NCBI GenBank assembly: GCA_025352795.1
Contig: JANXSF010000097.1
Span: 1-46,206 of the forward strand
Reading direction: 5' to 3'
Source of the DNA: Acidobacteriota bacterium
Lineage (GTDB): Bacteria > Acidobacteriota > Terriglobia > Bryobacterales > Bryobacteraceae
DNA: 46,206 nucleotides
A model generated the notes under the pieces. That model did not search any database and was not told where the DNA came from. It saw only the letters and a list, made by a program, of their open reading frames with translations. Of the stretch, positions 8,225 to 16,493 are shown piece by piece; within the stretch, counting starts at the first letter, position 1, and the number at the start of each line of letters is the position of its first letter. The translations under genes were made by a program, and so were the position numbers.

Positions 8225-11200
8225 CTAATTGATGAACATGAACTCAGAAGAACTCAGCAGTACTTTGACGTAGCGGCCCCAGGCGGTGGCTTCGTACTTC
8301 ACTTCTGGCGCAGGCGGGACAACGCCACGCCGGCCCATGCCACCCATCATGCCCATTCCCATGGCCGCCTCAGCAGGCGCAACTTCTCCGCCGGGTGCAG
8401 CATCGGCCAGGATTCCATTCGCAGCAGGTTCCGGTTTCGCCAAATCACGGATAGGGGAAGTAGTCTCTGGATGCGGGTCGGCTTCCCCGGCCGTGGCATG
8501 AGGCTTTCGACCTGCAGGCGCACCGGGTTCAACCGACTTTTTCTTGCTTTCTTCAGTTTTCTTATTTTCTTCAAAGGCGCGCAATGGTTCTACACGGAGG
8601 AATTCCAAACCTAATTTGATTTCATCTTCCTTGGGTTCGCGGCCATAGGCCAGCAGATAAACTTTTCGGATTCGTGCGCGGTTGTCCGGTTCGGTGCCCA
8701 CTCGTTTGGCCAATTCTTCGGATTGCAATTGCATGAAATCGCTGTTCATCAAAAACAGACGTTGCAACGGTACGGTGGTGCTGAATCGCTTTTCTGTGCT
8801 GATGCTAGGGGACGGAAAGTCGAATAACTGAAGATAAGCATCCAACTTGTAGCGGCTCACCTTACCGTACACAGTGCGTCTGGTGAAGGCTGGAGTAAGT
8901 TCCTGAGAAGGTCCACCCAACGCGTCGTCCAGGTTACCGGCCACGGCAAGAATGGAATCCCGAAGCTGTTCGGCGTTCATACGACGTGGATTTGCCCGCC
9001 AATACAGCCGATTTCCGGAATCTTTGTCAAAGGCAGTCTTGTCCATCTCCGTGCTCAATTGATACGTCGAACTGGTCATTATTTTGCGATGCAGTTGCTT
9101 GATGGACATGCCGTTTTTCAAGAAATCCTGCGCTAAATATTCCAGTAGTTCGGGATTGGTAGGCCGTTCCCCTCCAAAGCCGAAATTGCTGGGCGTATCC
9201 ACAATGCCTGTTCCAAAGTGACCTTTCCAAACACGATTGACCATCACCCGCATAGTGATTGGCTGCTTCAGAATCTGATCGGCCAACTGCATACGTCCAC
9301 TTCCCTGATCCAGCAAAAAAGGTTCCTTTTCAGAGAACACACTCAGAAAGTGGCGGGGTACTTCTTCCCCCAACGTGTCTGGATTGCCGCGCAGGGCGAG
9401 GGCAATATTTACTGGCTTATCCGATTCCTTCACCCCATGTATAAAGGGGTAAAACGGTTCCATCTTTTTGCGAGCTGCTTCAATATCGGTTTGAACAGAC
9501 TTCAGCCGAGCTTGCGCTTCTGCCCCAATGCGGCTTTCCAGAGCCCAGCCGCGGAACAACAGCACACCGGGATTCCCCATGCGTATACCGCCTTCCATCA
9601 TGGCGTTAGGATCGTCAGCCTCTTTCAATTCCCGTTGAAAAATCTCAGTCCAAAAGCTGTTTTGCTCATCGGGCAAGCTGCGTAAGCGAAGCCAGGAACC
9701 GGGGTTGAAGTCACGATAGGAAGTAAAGTTGCTGGGCTTGTCGGTACGCTTTTTGGGCTTAGTGCCGTCCATATCTTTATCTACGATGACTTTGTTTTCG
9801 GCCTCTAATTCATTGCGCTCCAACATGACGGCGATGATTTCTTCCTGAAACTGGTCGGCTAGTTTCTTGGACTCAAGCGGAGTTCCACCGCCTTTTTTGA
9901 TCAATGCCTGCCAAGCTTCTTTGTTCTTGTATTTGTCGGTGGATTTGGCCATGTATTTGATCCACCGATTCAACAGCTCAAAATCCAACTTGCGCGCTTC
10001 CACCACCTGATCCATCTCTTTTTTGGGACGGCCAGTGACGTCCCAGACGCCCATTAAATAGTTTGAAGCCTGCAGCGCTAGCGTGCGCGATAGTTCACCG
10101 GAAACTGCCTGGTTGGTTTCCATCAAGAGTGCCTGTTTCTTATCCAGATCACTTTCCAGCTTGGTGAATTCGTCCACCACTTTTTTGGGAGCGCGGGGGT
10201 ACTCTTCATACACAGTGTTGAAGAAGACTCCAGCCAATGCGTAGTAATCTTTCTGCGGAATGGGATCGTATTTATGATCGTGACAGCGCGCACAAGCCAC
10301 CGTGATTCCCATAAATCCGCGGGTCACTGCATCCACTCTGTCATGACGTTCATCGGCGCGGGTTACTTCGTTGGAACCGTTATCGAAGTACCACGGCCCC
10401 AACCCTAAGAAGCCTGTGGCTGGCAGCATTTTCTGTCGAACTTTGGCATCCATCAAGTCGCCAGCCAGTTGCGCTTTTACGAACTGATCGTAAGGCATGT
10501 CGTCATTGATGGCCTGAATCACCCAATCACGATAGGCGAAAGCATTGGGGTAGGGGCGATAACCCTTGGGATTCATGTTCAAACTTCGATAATCATCTTC
10601 ACCGTAACGGGCCACGTCCAGCCACTCTCTACCCCAACGTTCGCCGTACTGTGGCGACGCCAACAGCCGATCCACTATTTTGGTGAAAGCGTTGGGAGTG
10701 GAATCCTTTTCAAAAGCGGCAATTTCTTCTGGAGTGGGGGGCAAGCCGATCAAGTCAAGCGTGGCACGACGAATCAGATCCCGTTTGGTTGCCGGCTGCA
10801 CTGGCTTCAATCCTTCCTTTTCCAGTGACGCCAAGACAAAGCGGTCAATGTCGTTCTTGGCCCAATTCGCATTTTTCACAGCAGGCGGTACCGATGCTTG
10901 CAGCGGCTTGAAAGACCAAAAGTTACGACGCTCCGGCGAGATTGTATATGTGCCGTTTACGGCCACCGCCGTGGGCTGCGCGCTTTTGGGCCACACGGCA
11001 CCGCCTTTCACCCAGGATTCTAAATCGGCAATTTCTGCGGGCTTCAGCTTGCCGCCTTTCGGCATACGAAGATCCAGATTCGTGTCTTTTACGCGGCTGA
11101 TGAGCGAGCTTTTATCGGGGTCGCCAGGGGTAAGTGCGGAGCCATGTTCGCCCCCTTTTTTCATTTCATCCAGGCTGTCCATGCGTAAACCGCCCATGGC

Positions 11201-11356
11201 GGAATTCGTATGACAGCCGTAGCAATTATTGGCTAGAATTGGTCTGATTTTAGTTTCGAAGAAATCGGTAGAGGTGGGTCCTGGCTGGGCCTGAAGACAC
11301 TGAGAAATGATGCCAAAGAAAACTAGTTTGAGAAAATGATATTTCGAAATCCGCAT
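8225..11356 (-). CDS. PSD1-type secreted cytochrome protein (DUF1549/DUF1553)
   Basis: A 1043-aa protein with an N-terminal signal peptide. The planctomycete cytochrome c domain has its haem motif CYGCH near residues 46-50. It is followed by DUF1549 (residues ~170-385, NFWSFKPL, RRATLDLIGLPPTPEE) with a second haem-like CARCH near 352, and by DUF1553 (about 690-960, NFGFGGERPTNPELLEYLA). A low-complexity charged and Met/Gly-rich stretch (MGMGMMGGMGRRG) is inserted before the last ~25 residues, which resume the normal family ending. It is the first gene of the operon with the DUF1501 gene. Role: an extracytoplasmic redox partner of unknown substrate. Confidence 0.9.
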   Translation of the reverse strand: MRISKYHFLKLVFFGIISQCLQAQPGPTSTDFFETKIRPILANNCYGCHTNSAMGGLRMDSLDEMKKGGEHGSALTPGDPDKSSLISRVKDTNLDLRMPKGGKLKPAEIADLESWVKGGAVWPKSAQPTAVAVNGTYTISPERRNFWSFKPLQASVPPAVKNANWAKNDIDRFVLASLEKEGLKPVQPATKRDLIRRATLDLIGLPPTPEEIAAFEKDSTPNAFTKIVDRLLASPQYGERWGREWLDVARYGEDDYRSLNMNPKGYRPYPNAFAYRDWVIQAINDDMPYDQFVKAQLAGDLMDAKVRQKMLPATGFLGLGPWYFDNGSNEVTRADERHDRVDAVTRGFMGITVACARCHDHKYDPIPQKDYYALAGVFFNTVYEEYPRAPKKVVDEFTKLESDLDKKQALLMETNQAVSGELSRTLALQASNYLMGVWDVTGRPKKEMDQVVEARKLDFELLNRWIKYMAKSTDKYKNKEAWQALIKKGGGTPLESKKLADQFQEEIIAVMLERNELEAENKVIVDKDMDGTKPKKRTDKPSNFTSYRDFNPGSWLRLRSLPDEQNSFWTEIFQRELKEADDPNAMMEGGIRMGNPGVLLFRGWALESRIGAEAQARLKSVQTDIEAARKKMEPFYPFIHGVKESDKPVNIALALRGNPDTLGEEVPRHFLSVFSEKEPFLLDQGSGRMQLADQILKQPITMRVMVNRVWKGHFGTGIVDTPSNFGFGGERPTNPELLEYLAQDFLKNGMSIKQLHRKIMTSSTYQLSTEMDKTAFDKDSGNRLYWRANPRRMNAEQLRDSILAVAGNLDDALGGPSQELTPAFTRRTVYGKVSRYKLDAYLQLFDFPSPSISTEKRFSTTVPLQRLFLMNSDFMQLQSEELAKRVGTEPDNRARIRKVYLLAYGREPKEDEIKLGLEFLRVEPLRAFEENKKTEESKKKSVEPGAPAGRKPHATAGEADPHPETTSPIRDLAKPEPAANGILADAAPGGEVAPAEAAMGMGMMGGMGRRGVVPPAPEVKYEATAWGRYVKVLLSSSEFMFIN

Positions 11357-11495
11357 AGACCCTTCTTGAACAAAAACAGTATCGGGAGTTTGGGTGCCAG
11401 CACGGACCCCAGATTGGATCTACAGAGAAGTGAAACGGAAAACGTGAATCCGCCTGCAATCAGCCTAACTTAACAATTATCACGCTTAGGAAAAT

Positions 11496-11524
11496 TTGTC
11501 AATTTCGCAATTGCGGGTTATGAT
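11496..11524 (+). promoter_or_regulatory. Sigma70-type promoter for the beta-propeller pair
   Basis: TTGTCA (11496-11501) and TATGAT (11519-11524) are separated by exactly 17 bases and lie 70 bases before the first ATG at 11594. Both boxes differ from consensus by one base. Confidence 0.6.
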
Positions 11525-11593
11525 GGGACTTCGCTTCAGGCCTTGCAGCCTTGCTTTCCAGCCCAGTCGCAATCGTTTTCAAAGGAAATCATT

Positions 11594-12625
11594 ATGCGTT
11601 CGCTAATAGGCTTGGCTTTGCTGATGGCGGTTAGTTCCATTTCCAGCACAGCGGCCCCGGAAACCAAAGCCGTTAAGACAAAATCTACGACTATAAATCC
11701 GATGTTGCCCAGCGCCGGAATCAAGACCCCTGGCATTCAAATTCCTTTCGCCACTTTAAAGCCAGATTTGGACTTAGCCACGCCCGGCAAACCAGCTTGG
11801 ATGTTTTTCTCAGAATCTTTATTTGTTCCGAATCCTTCCAAGCAAGGTTTGGATAAACTGGACGTCAAAACCGGTAAAGCAGGCGATCCAGTTACCGGCA
11901 TCAGTAAGCCATGCTCTAAAATGACATTCGGTTTCGGCAGTCTGTGGGTCCCTTCCTGTGCTGACGGCTCATTACTGCGGCTTGACGCAAAAACACTGAA
12001 GCAAACTGCCAGCTTAGCCACGGGCATTTCGGCAGCAAGTGGTCCCCTGGCCATCAGCGCTGATAGTGTGTGGCTGCTGGCGGACGGTAAGACGACGCTG
12101 CTGCGGATCGACCCCGATAAGAACGAACAAGTAGCTGAAATACGGCTGCCCATGGGTTGCAAGAATTTGGTGTTTGGTGAGGCTTCGTTATGGGTTGTCT
12201 GCCCCGCTTCAAATCACGTTCTGCGCATCAACCCGGCTACCAATCTGGTTACGAAACGGATCACGGTATCGGCGGAACCGCAGTCGCTGGCCATCGGAGA
12301 AGGTTCCATTTGGGTGCTCTGCAAAAAAGAAGGCAAGGTGGAGCGGATTGATCCAAAGACGGATAAGGTGATCAAGACCATTGAGCTGAGTGTCCCTGGC
12401 GCAGTCGGCGAGATCGCGGTAGCGGAAGGTTCCGTGTGGGTGACGATGACCGGCTTTCCGTTGACCCGCATCAACCCGACTTCCGATAAAGTTGTGCAGC
12501 AATTTTATGGCGCAGGTGGCGGTGCCATACAAACTTCCACTGGAGCAATTTGGCTTTCGAATTTAGTTGAAGGCAAGCTATGGAAGATTGATCCAAAGCG
12601 CGTCGCAGCCACACTGGCGGAGTAA
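11594..12625 (+). CDS. Secreted Vgb/YVTN-type beta-propeller protein 1
   Basis: 343 aa from ATG 11594, chosen because AAAGGAAATC lies 5-13 bases upstream and the signal peptide MRSLIGLALLMAVSSISS begins there. The mature part is built from repeats of ~40 residues of the form GSLWVPSC...LLRLDAKT and GSIWVLC...VERIDPKTDKVIKTIEL, the blade pattern of virginiamycin B lyase-like and YVTN propellers. No lyase active-site residues can be assigned, so it is more likely a binding or scaffold protein than an antibiotic lyase. The stop is 5 bases from the start of a paralogue, so the two form one transcription unit. Confidence 0.8.
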   Translation: MRSLIGLALLMAVSSISSTAAPETKAVKTKSTTINPMLPSAGIKTPGIQIPFATLKPDLDLATPGKPAWMFFSESLFVPNPSKQGLDKLDVKTGKAGDPVTGISKPCSKMTFGFGSLWVPSCADGSLLRLDAKTLKQTASLATGISAASGPLAISADSVWLLADGKTTLLRIDPDKNEQVAEIRLPMGCKNLVFGEASLWVVCPASNHVLRINPATNLVTKRITVSAEPQSLAIGEGSIWVLCKKEGKVERIDPKTDKVIKTIELSVPGAVGEIAVAEGSVWVTMTGFPLTRINPTSDKVVQQFYGAGGGAIQTSTGAIWLSNLVEGKLWKIDPKRVAATLAE

Positions 12626-12630
12626 TACAG

Positions 12631-13665
12631 ATGACAAAACAGTACATTGGAATTCTGTCTATCGCGTTTGGCCTACCGTTTCTTGTGGGTCAAGAACCTG
12701 CCACAGCACCTGCCTCAAACGCAGATGCCACCAAGAAAAAGCAAAGCTTTAAGCGGACTCCGCCTCCCGGTGTGAACGCACCCGGCGTGAAGCGGAAAAT
12801 GACTGCGATTCAGCCCCTGGCTGTATTTGAGACAGGCGGCACGCCAGATTGGCAGGTGGTCACTAGCGATGCTGTTTGGGTGTCGAACGGGCCCACTAAT
12901 ACGGTGCATCGGCTGGATGCGAACAGCAATACAATTGCCGCAAATGTCATCGTAGGGAAAAAGCCATGTTCAGGAGTGGCAACTGGATTTGGTAGTGTAT
13001 GGGTTCCCAATTGTGTAGACCAGACCATCAGCAGAGTTAGCCTGACAACCAATGCAGCGGAGGCGACCATTGCGGTAGGCCCTGCGGAGAGTGAAGGCGG
13101 CATTACTGCCAGTGCTGATGCCATTTGGCTGGTGACGAATAAACTTGGGAAGCTTTCCCGCATCGACCCTAAAACCAATACTGTAGTAGCGGAAGTGGTG
13201 ATCCCAGCAGGCTCGGCATCGTGCGAATTTTCCGATGGTGCAGTGTGGGTGACCACGCCCGGTAAGAATATGTTGACCAGGGTGGATGCGAAGACCAACA
13301 AGGTGACCCATTCCATTACGGTGGGTCCGCAGCCACGCTTTCTGACGCATGGTGCTGGATCTATTTGGACCTTGAATCAGGGTGACGGAACGGTGACCAG
13401 AGTGGACACGAAGTCTCGGAAAGTGATGGCATTGATCGAGCTGGGCGTACCTGGCCCAGGAGGTGAAATCGCATTCGGGTTAGGGCATGTGTGGGCTACC
13501 ATATTCCAGATTCCGATCACTGAAATTGACCCTGTCACAAACAAGGTAGTCCGCCAATGGGTAGGCGCTGGCGGAGACTCCATCCGAGTGGCCCATGGGT
13601 CCATCTGGCTTTCCAACCTGCAAGAACACAACGTCTGGCGGATTGATCCGCTGAAGCTGCAATAA
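12631..13665 (+). CDS. Secreted Vgb/YVTN-type beta-propeller protein 2
   Basis: 344-aa paralogue of the preceding protein. It has a signal peptide (MTKQYIGILSIAFGLPFLVG), a short basic proline-rich linker (FKRTPPPGVNAPGVKRK), and blades such as GSVWVPNCVDQTISRVS, GSIWTLNQGDGTVTRVDTKS and GHVWATIFQIPITEIDPVTN. The closing segment GAGGDSIRVAHGSIWLSNL mirrors GAGGGAIQTSTGAIWLSNL in protein 1, so the pair arose by tandem duplication. Probably periplasmic or secreted; substrate unknown. Confidence 0.8.
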   Translation: MTKQYIGILSIAFGLPFLVGQEPATAPASNADATKKKQSFKRTPPPGVNAPGVKRKMTAIQPLAVFETGGTPDWQVVTSDAVWVSNGPTNTVHRLDANSNTIAANVIVGKKPCSGVATGFGSVWVPNCVDQTISRVSLTTNAAEATIAVGPAESEGGITASADAIWLVTNKLGKLSRIDPKTNTVVAEVVIPAGSASCEFSDGAVWVTTPGKNMLTRVDAKTNKVTHSITVGPQPRFLTHGAGSIWTLNQGDGTVTRVDTKSRKVMALIELGVPGPGGEIAFGLGHVWATIFQIPITEIDPVTNKVVRQWVGAGGDSIRVAHGSIWLSNLQEHNVWRIDPLKLQ

Positions 13666-13757
13666 TTATCCGCAGATGACGCAGATGAACTCAGATAAGA
13701 CCACTTCAAGATCGCTTTTGGTTTTCATCTGCGCTTATCTGCGTCATCTGCGGATAA
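13666..13757. terminator. 21-bp perfect inverted repeat between convergent genes
   Basis: The arms 13666-13686 and 13737-13757 are exact reverse complements (TTATCCGCAGATGACGCAG plus two bases), with smaller GCAGAT/CAGATAAG echoes in the 50-nt loop. The left arm starts right after the stop of the beta-propeller gene. The right arm contains the last codons and TGA of the opposing gene. It may act as a bidirectional terminator. The GATGACGCAGAT unit resembles a dispersed intergenic repeat, so it may be a mobile palindrome. Confidence 0.65.
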
Positions 13758-14814
13758 ATTCTTCGTTGCCTTTGTATCCCACGACGCCTTTTTCGTAGGC
13801 TCTTGATACGACCCCGTGCTCTTCTATCAGCGGACCTACTGGCTTGCCCAGGTCGTTGTTGTAACAATCGCTTTCTTCGGCGGATGGGGAGCCGGGGACT
13901 ATCAAGTAGGAATCATGCCCGTACAGCTTTGCCCCAACCCAGCCATAACGTGCTGCCCGTTCTGTCAGTGGAGCCCCTGCTGTGGCGTAGTTTACGTGGA
14001 CGAAGCGGACGTTTGGGAATTTTTTGGTTGCGGGTAGAACCAGTTGGGCCATGGGCGTCTTGATTGCTTCCCAGGGTTTTGCTGCACTATCCCAAGCTCG
14101 AAGCGCGGTGCCTGTCTGGCTATCGATGTGTGTGAAGTAGCTTTCCGTAAGATCGAAATCGGCGTAGGGCAACAGCGCATCGGCGTGGCGAAATCCTTGA
14201 TTCAGGAAAATGATTTTCCCTGGCATTGCGGCGCGCAGTTCCTTAAAAAACTCGCCTTGGCACACGTTGTAATCAAGGGTTGGATGCCGTTCGGCAAACG
14301 CTTTTTTTGCTGGTTCGGGAATCTGTTCAATGCCTACTGTGTCGAAGAAATAGCCGCTGTATTCGGCCTTTACTAATCTTGCTGCCAGAAATTGGGCACG
14401 AGCTTTGCGCAGGCCAGGATTGGCGAAATCGTACCATTCGGCAACACGACCTCCTTCTGCAGCCGCGCCCGTCATGGGCTGATGAGTCAGCAGCCATGTA
14501 TTGCGATTGGCAACCACGCGCGCCTGCCAATCGAGCGGTGCCGATACCGCATCGCCCGTATAAAAACCCGATGACCATTCATAGGCGATCAGACGCGAAG
14601 CATTCCTTTGCAGAGCACTGGAAGTCTTCGCGTCTAAAATAGCCCCGGTAACAATATGCTGAAATCGCGTATACCAATTGAGCGCTTTTTCATCGAAGCT
14701 GGCCTGATAATGAAATGCAACCAAGGGCCGATAAGGCGCCCTGACTGCAGGAGCCGTATTTGCTGCGTGGGCTGCAATGGGCAGCCCAACGATGAATTGC
14801 CGTCTGGTGGTCAC
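13744..14814 (-). CDS. Exported TIM-barrel-like putative glycoside hydrolase
   Basis: 356 aa with a Tat-like leader (MTTRRQFIVGLPIAAHA). The reading PLVAFHYQASFDEKALNWYTRF, then GYFFDTVG near residue 160, then LNQGFRHADALLPYADFDLTESYFTH near 205-230 resembles the strand-end acidic residues of a TIM-barrel hydrolase of the GH114/spherulin type. I cannot name a family with confidence. It overlaps the upstream GH114-like gene by ATGA and is certainly co-transcribed with it, which supports a role on the same polysaccharide. Its last codons (EFIRR, then TGA) come from the inverted repeat at 13737-13757, so the natural end may have been replaced. Confidence 0.6.
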   Translation of the reverse strand: MTTRRQFIVGLPIAAHAANTAPAVRAPYRPLVAFHYQASFDEKALNWYTRFQHIVTGAILDAKTSSALQRNASRLIAYEWSSGFYTGDAVSAPLDWQARVVANRNTWLLTHQPMTGAAAEGGRVAEWYDFANPGLRKARAQFLAARLVKAEYSGYFFDTVGIEQIPEPAKKAFAERHPTLDYNVCQGEFFKELRAAMPGKIIFLNQGFRHADALLPYADFDLTESYFTHIDSQTGTALRAWDSAAKPWEAIKTPMAQLVLPATKKFPNVRFVHVNYATAGAPLTERAARYGWVGAKLYGHDSYLIVPGSPSAEESDCYNNDLGKPVGPLIEEHGVVSRAYEKGVVGYKGNEEFIRR

Positions 14815-16307
14815 TGACCAACCGCCATGGTTACTCCAGCCTGGCTCGCTTGTGTGCCCACTGTAAGGGTCACAGCAGCAGTGTTAGATGCGGACATGGC
14901 CGGCACCCGTACATTCACCTGCATCACGCCAGCAACAATGCCTGGGGCGCTTCCCGCATAAAGCACTTCTGCCGAACGTCCGCCAATTTCCACTTTCACC
15001 GGCAGCAGCGGTCTGCTCAGTGTATTTCCTGTGATGACTCCATCCACGCCGCCGGGTGAGGTTTGCCCTTCGCCTGTGGCATAGAAAACCACAATGTCGC
15101 CCACGGCTGCGGGTCGGGCGCTGGTGTTCAGCGTGCCGTTTTGATTCAACATGGCAGCAGGTCCACTGCCTGAACCGGCCACTGTGAAAATGCCCGGCAA
15201 AGCTGCTGCAACATCCACCTTGAATGCTGCCGATTTCACCCCGTTCCGTTCTATGATCACATCAATCTTTCCCTTTCCTGCAACGCTGTAAGGCACTGCC
15301 ACAACTGCTTGCCCGGCGCTTAAGTATATGATCGGCGATTGCACGCTATCCCATAAGATGCGGGTGTTATCTAAAGTTGCATCGACCACGCCTGGCGATG
15401 TCAGGCGCATGTTCATTGCTGTGGAAGGTCCCATCGCTGTGCCGAAAATAGTTACCAGACTACCCGGCGAAAAACCTGCCGCAACGTAGCTTGCAGCATT
15501 CACAATAGCGGCAATGGCAGGGGCTTCGGCCTGGGCCTTGCGACAGGGGACACGGTACGCATCCAGTACCAGATTCTTGCTTAAGGAATTGAAATTCAAC
15601 GTATTGGCCAAGGGGCAAAACGTGCTGGTGGTGGTTTTATACTCCACCTCAAACACAGCCTTTCCGGCCGTGATGAAGGGTCGCAGAGTATCGCATTCGT
15701 TGTATTGAAAGCATTGTTCGTTAAGTGCCCAATCGAAGAAATCTACCAGGTCTTTCACTTGGTCTAAATCATTTTTTAACCCTACAGAAAGTCCGCGGGC
15801 GTGGGCTGCGGTGGCCAGAAACTTGTTGAACTTCAATTGATCGGCAGCAGTGAGCGGAAAGCCGGTTTTATTGGTGTATCCATCTACATTATCGGGCTCA
15901 ACTGCATCGAATCCTTTGGCTTTGCACATGTCGAAGCGAGCTTCCATAATGGGACCCAACACATCTAAACGGCGGATATCCAGCCATGTTTCATCGGGGA
16001 AATCACCAAGCACTTTGCCTCGTACGACGGCGGGAAAGCTGGCCGCATCGGGTCGCCAAGGTTCATAGGTGCCTACGCTGACGTAACAGATGGCTTTGGC
16101 ACCTTTGGCGTGAATGGCATCCACTGTTTCTTTAGAAACGTTGAATAGGTCCACATCGAAAACCGAAGCTTCGACGGAAAGGTCAATGGTACCTGTAAGC
16201 TGCCATTGCCAGTCCACTTGTAGTGGTGGACGCCAAATAGCGTTTTGGGCGTGAAGAGAGTTGATAGCAAAAATGCTGAAAGCGATTTGAAAAAGTAGTT
16301 TTACCAC
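14811..16307 (-). CDS. Secreted GH114-like endo-alpha-1,4-galactosaminidase + TIGR03437 module
   Basis: 498 aa with a signal peptide (residues 1-20). Residues ~24-250 match the GH114 family (endo-alpha-1,4-polygalactosaminidase): WQWQLTGTIDL, DVDLFNVSKETVDAIHAKG, YVSVGTYEPWRPD, then the acid-bearing FDAVEPDNVDGY (~133) and ALNEQCFQY (~190), the two positions where GH114 enzymes carry catalytic acids. Residues ~266-498 are a TIGR03437 module (IVNAASYVAAGFSPGS, FYATGEGQTSPGGVDG), a Solibacter-type C-terminal domain of unknown function, probably for surface display or secretion. Divergent from the Agd3-like genes; its own downstream partner overlaps by 4 bases. Confidence 0.8.
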   Translation of the reverse strand: MVKLLFQIAFSIFAINSLHAQNAIWRPPLQVDWQWQLTGTIDLSVEASVFDVDLFNVSKETVDAIHAKGAKAICYVSVGTYEPWRPDAASFPAVVRGKVLGDFPDETWLDIRRLDVLGPIMEARFDMCKAKGFDAVEPDNVDGYTNKTGFPLTAADQLKFNKFLATAAHARGLSVGLKNDLDQVKDLVDFFDWALNEQCFQYNECDTLRPFITAGKAVFEVEYKTTTSTFCPLANTLNFNSLSKNLVLDAYRVPCRKAQAEAPAIAAIVNAASYVAAGFSPGSLVTIFGTAMGPSTAMNMRLTSPGVVDATLDNTRILWDSVQSPIIYLSAGQAVVAVPYSVAGKGKIDVIIERNGVKSAAFKVDVAAALPGIFTVAGSGSGPAAMLNQNGTLNTSARPAAVGDIVVFYATGEGQTSPGGVDGVITGNTLSRPLLPVKVEIGGRSAEVLYAGSAPGIVAGVMQVNVRVPAMSASNTAAVTLTVGTQASQAGVTMAVGQ

Positions 16308-16366
16308 GGCTGAATTGTACTGTTTGGAGTCAGGACTGTCCTATAGTACTTTTCGCACAAGTTTTA

Positions 16367-16490
16367 GTAGGAAACCAATACCAGCAAACACACAGTACTA
16401 ATGGTTCCTGGGACTACCTGAGTGCCGGAACCACTGTAATCTATACGAACTCACTTTCAGACTGTACTCTTCTCGTAGGATTCCAATACC
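16367..16490 (+). promoter_or_regulatory. Leader with direct and inverted repeats before the Agd3-like operon
   Basis: The 186-nt divergent gap holds GTAGGAAACCAATACC (16367-16382) and GTAGGATTCCAATACC (16475-16490), a 16-bp direct repeat with two mismatches. Between them lies an inverted repeat TGGTTCC (16402-16408)/GGAACCA (16427-16433), widened by ACAGT/ACTGT on its flanks. The second direct copy ends three bases before the ATG at 16494, so a factor bound there would also cover the ribosome-binding site. No convincing -35/-10 pair was found. Confidence 0.4.
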
Positions 16491-16493
16491 TAA

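Noticed and set aside
11594-13665. Virginiamycin B lyase antibiotic-resistance genes
   Set aside because: The blade pattern fits, but the proteins are secreted paralogues with no identifiable lyase residues; a resistance label would be misleading.
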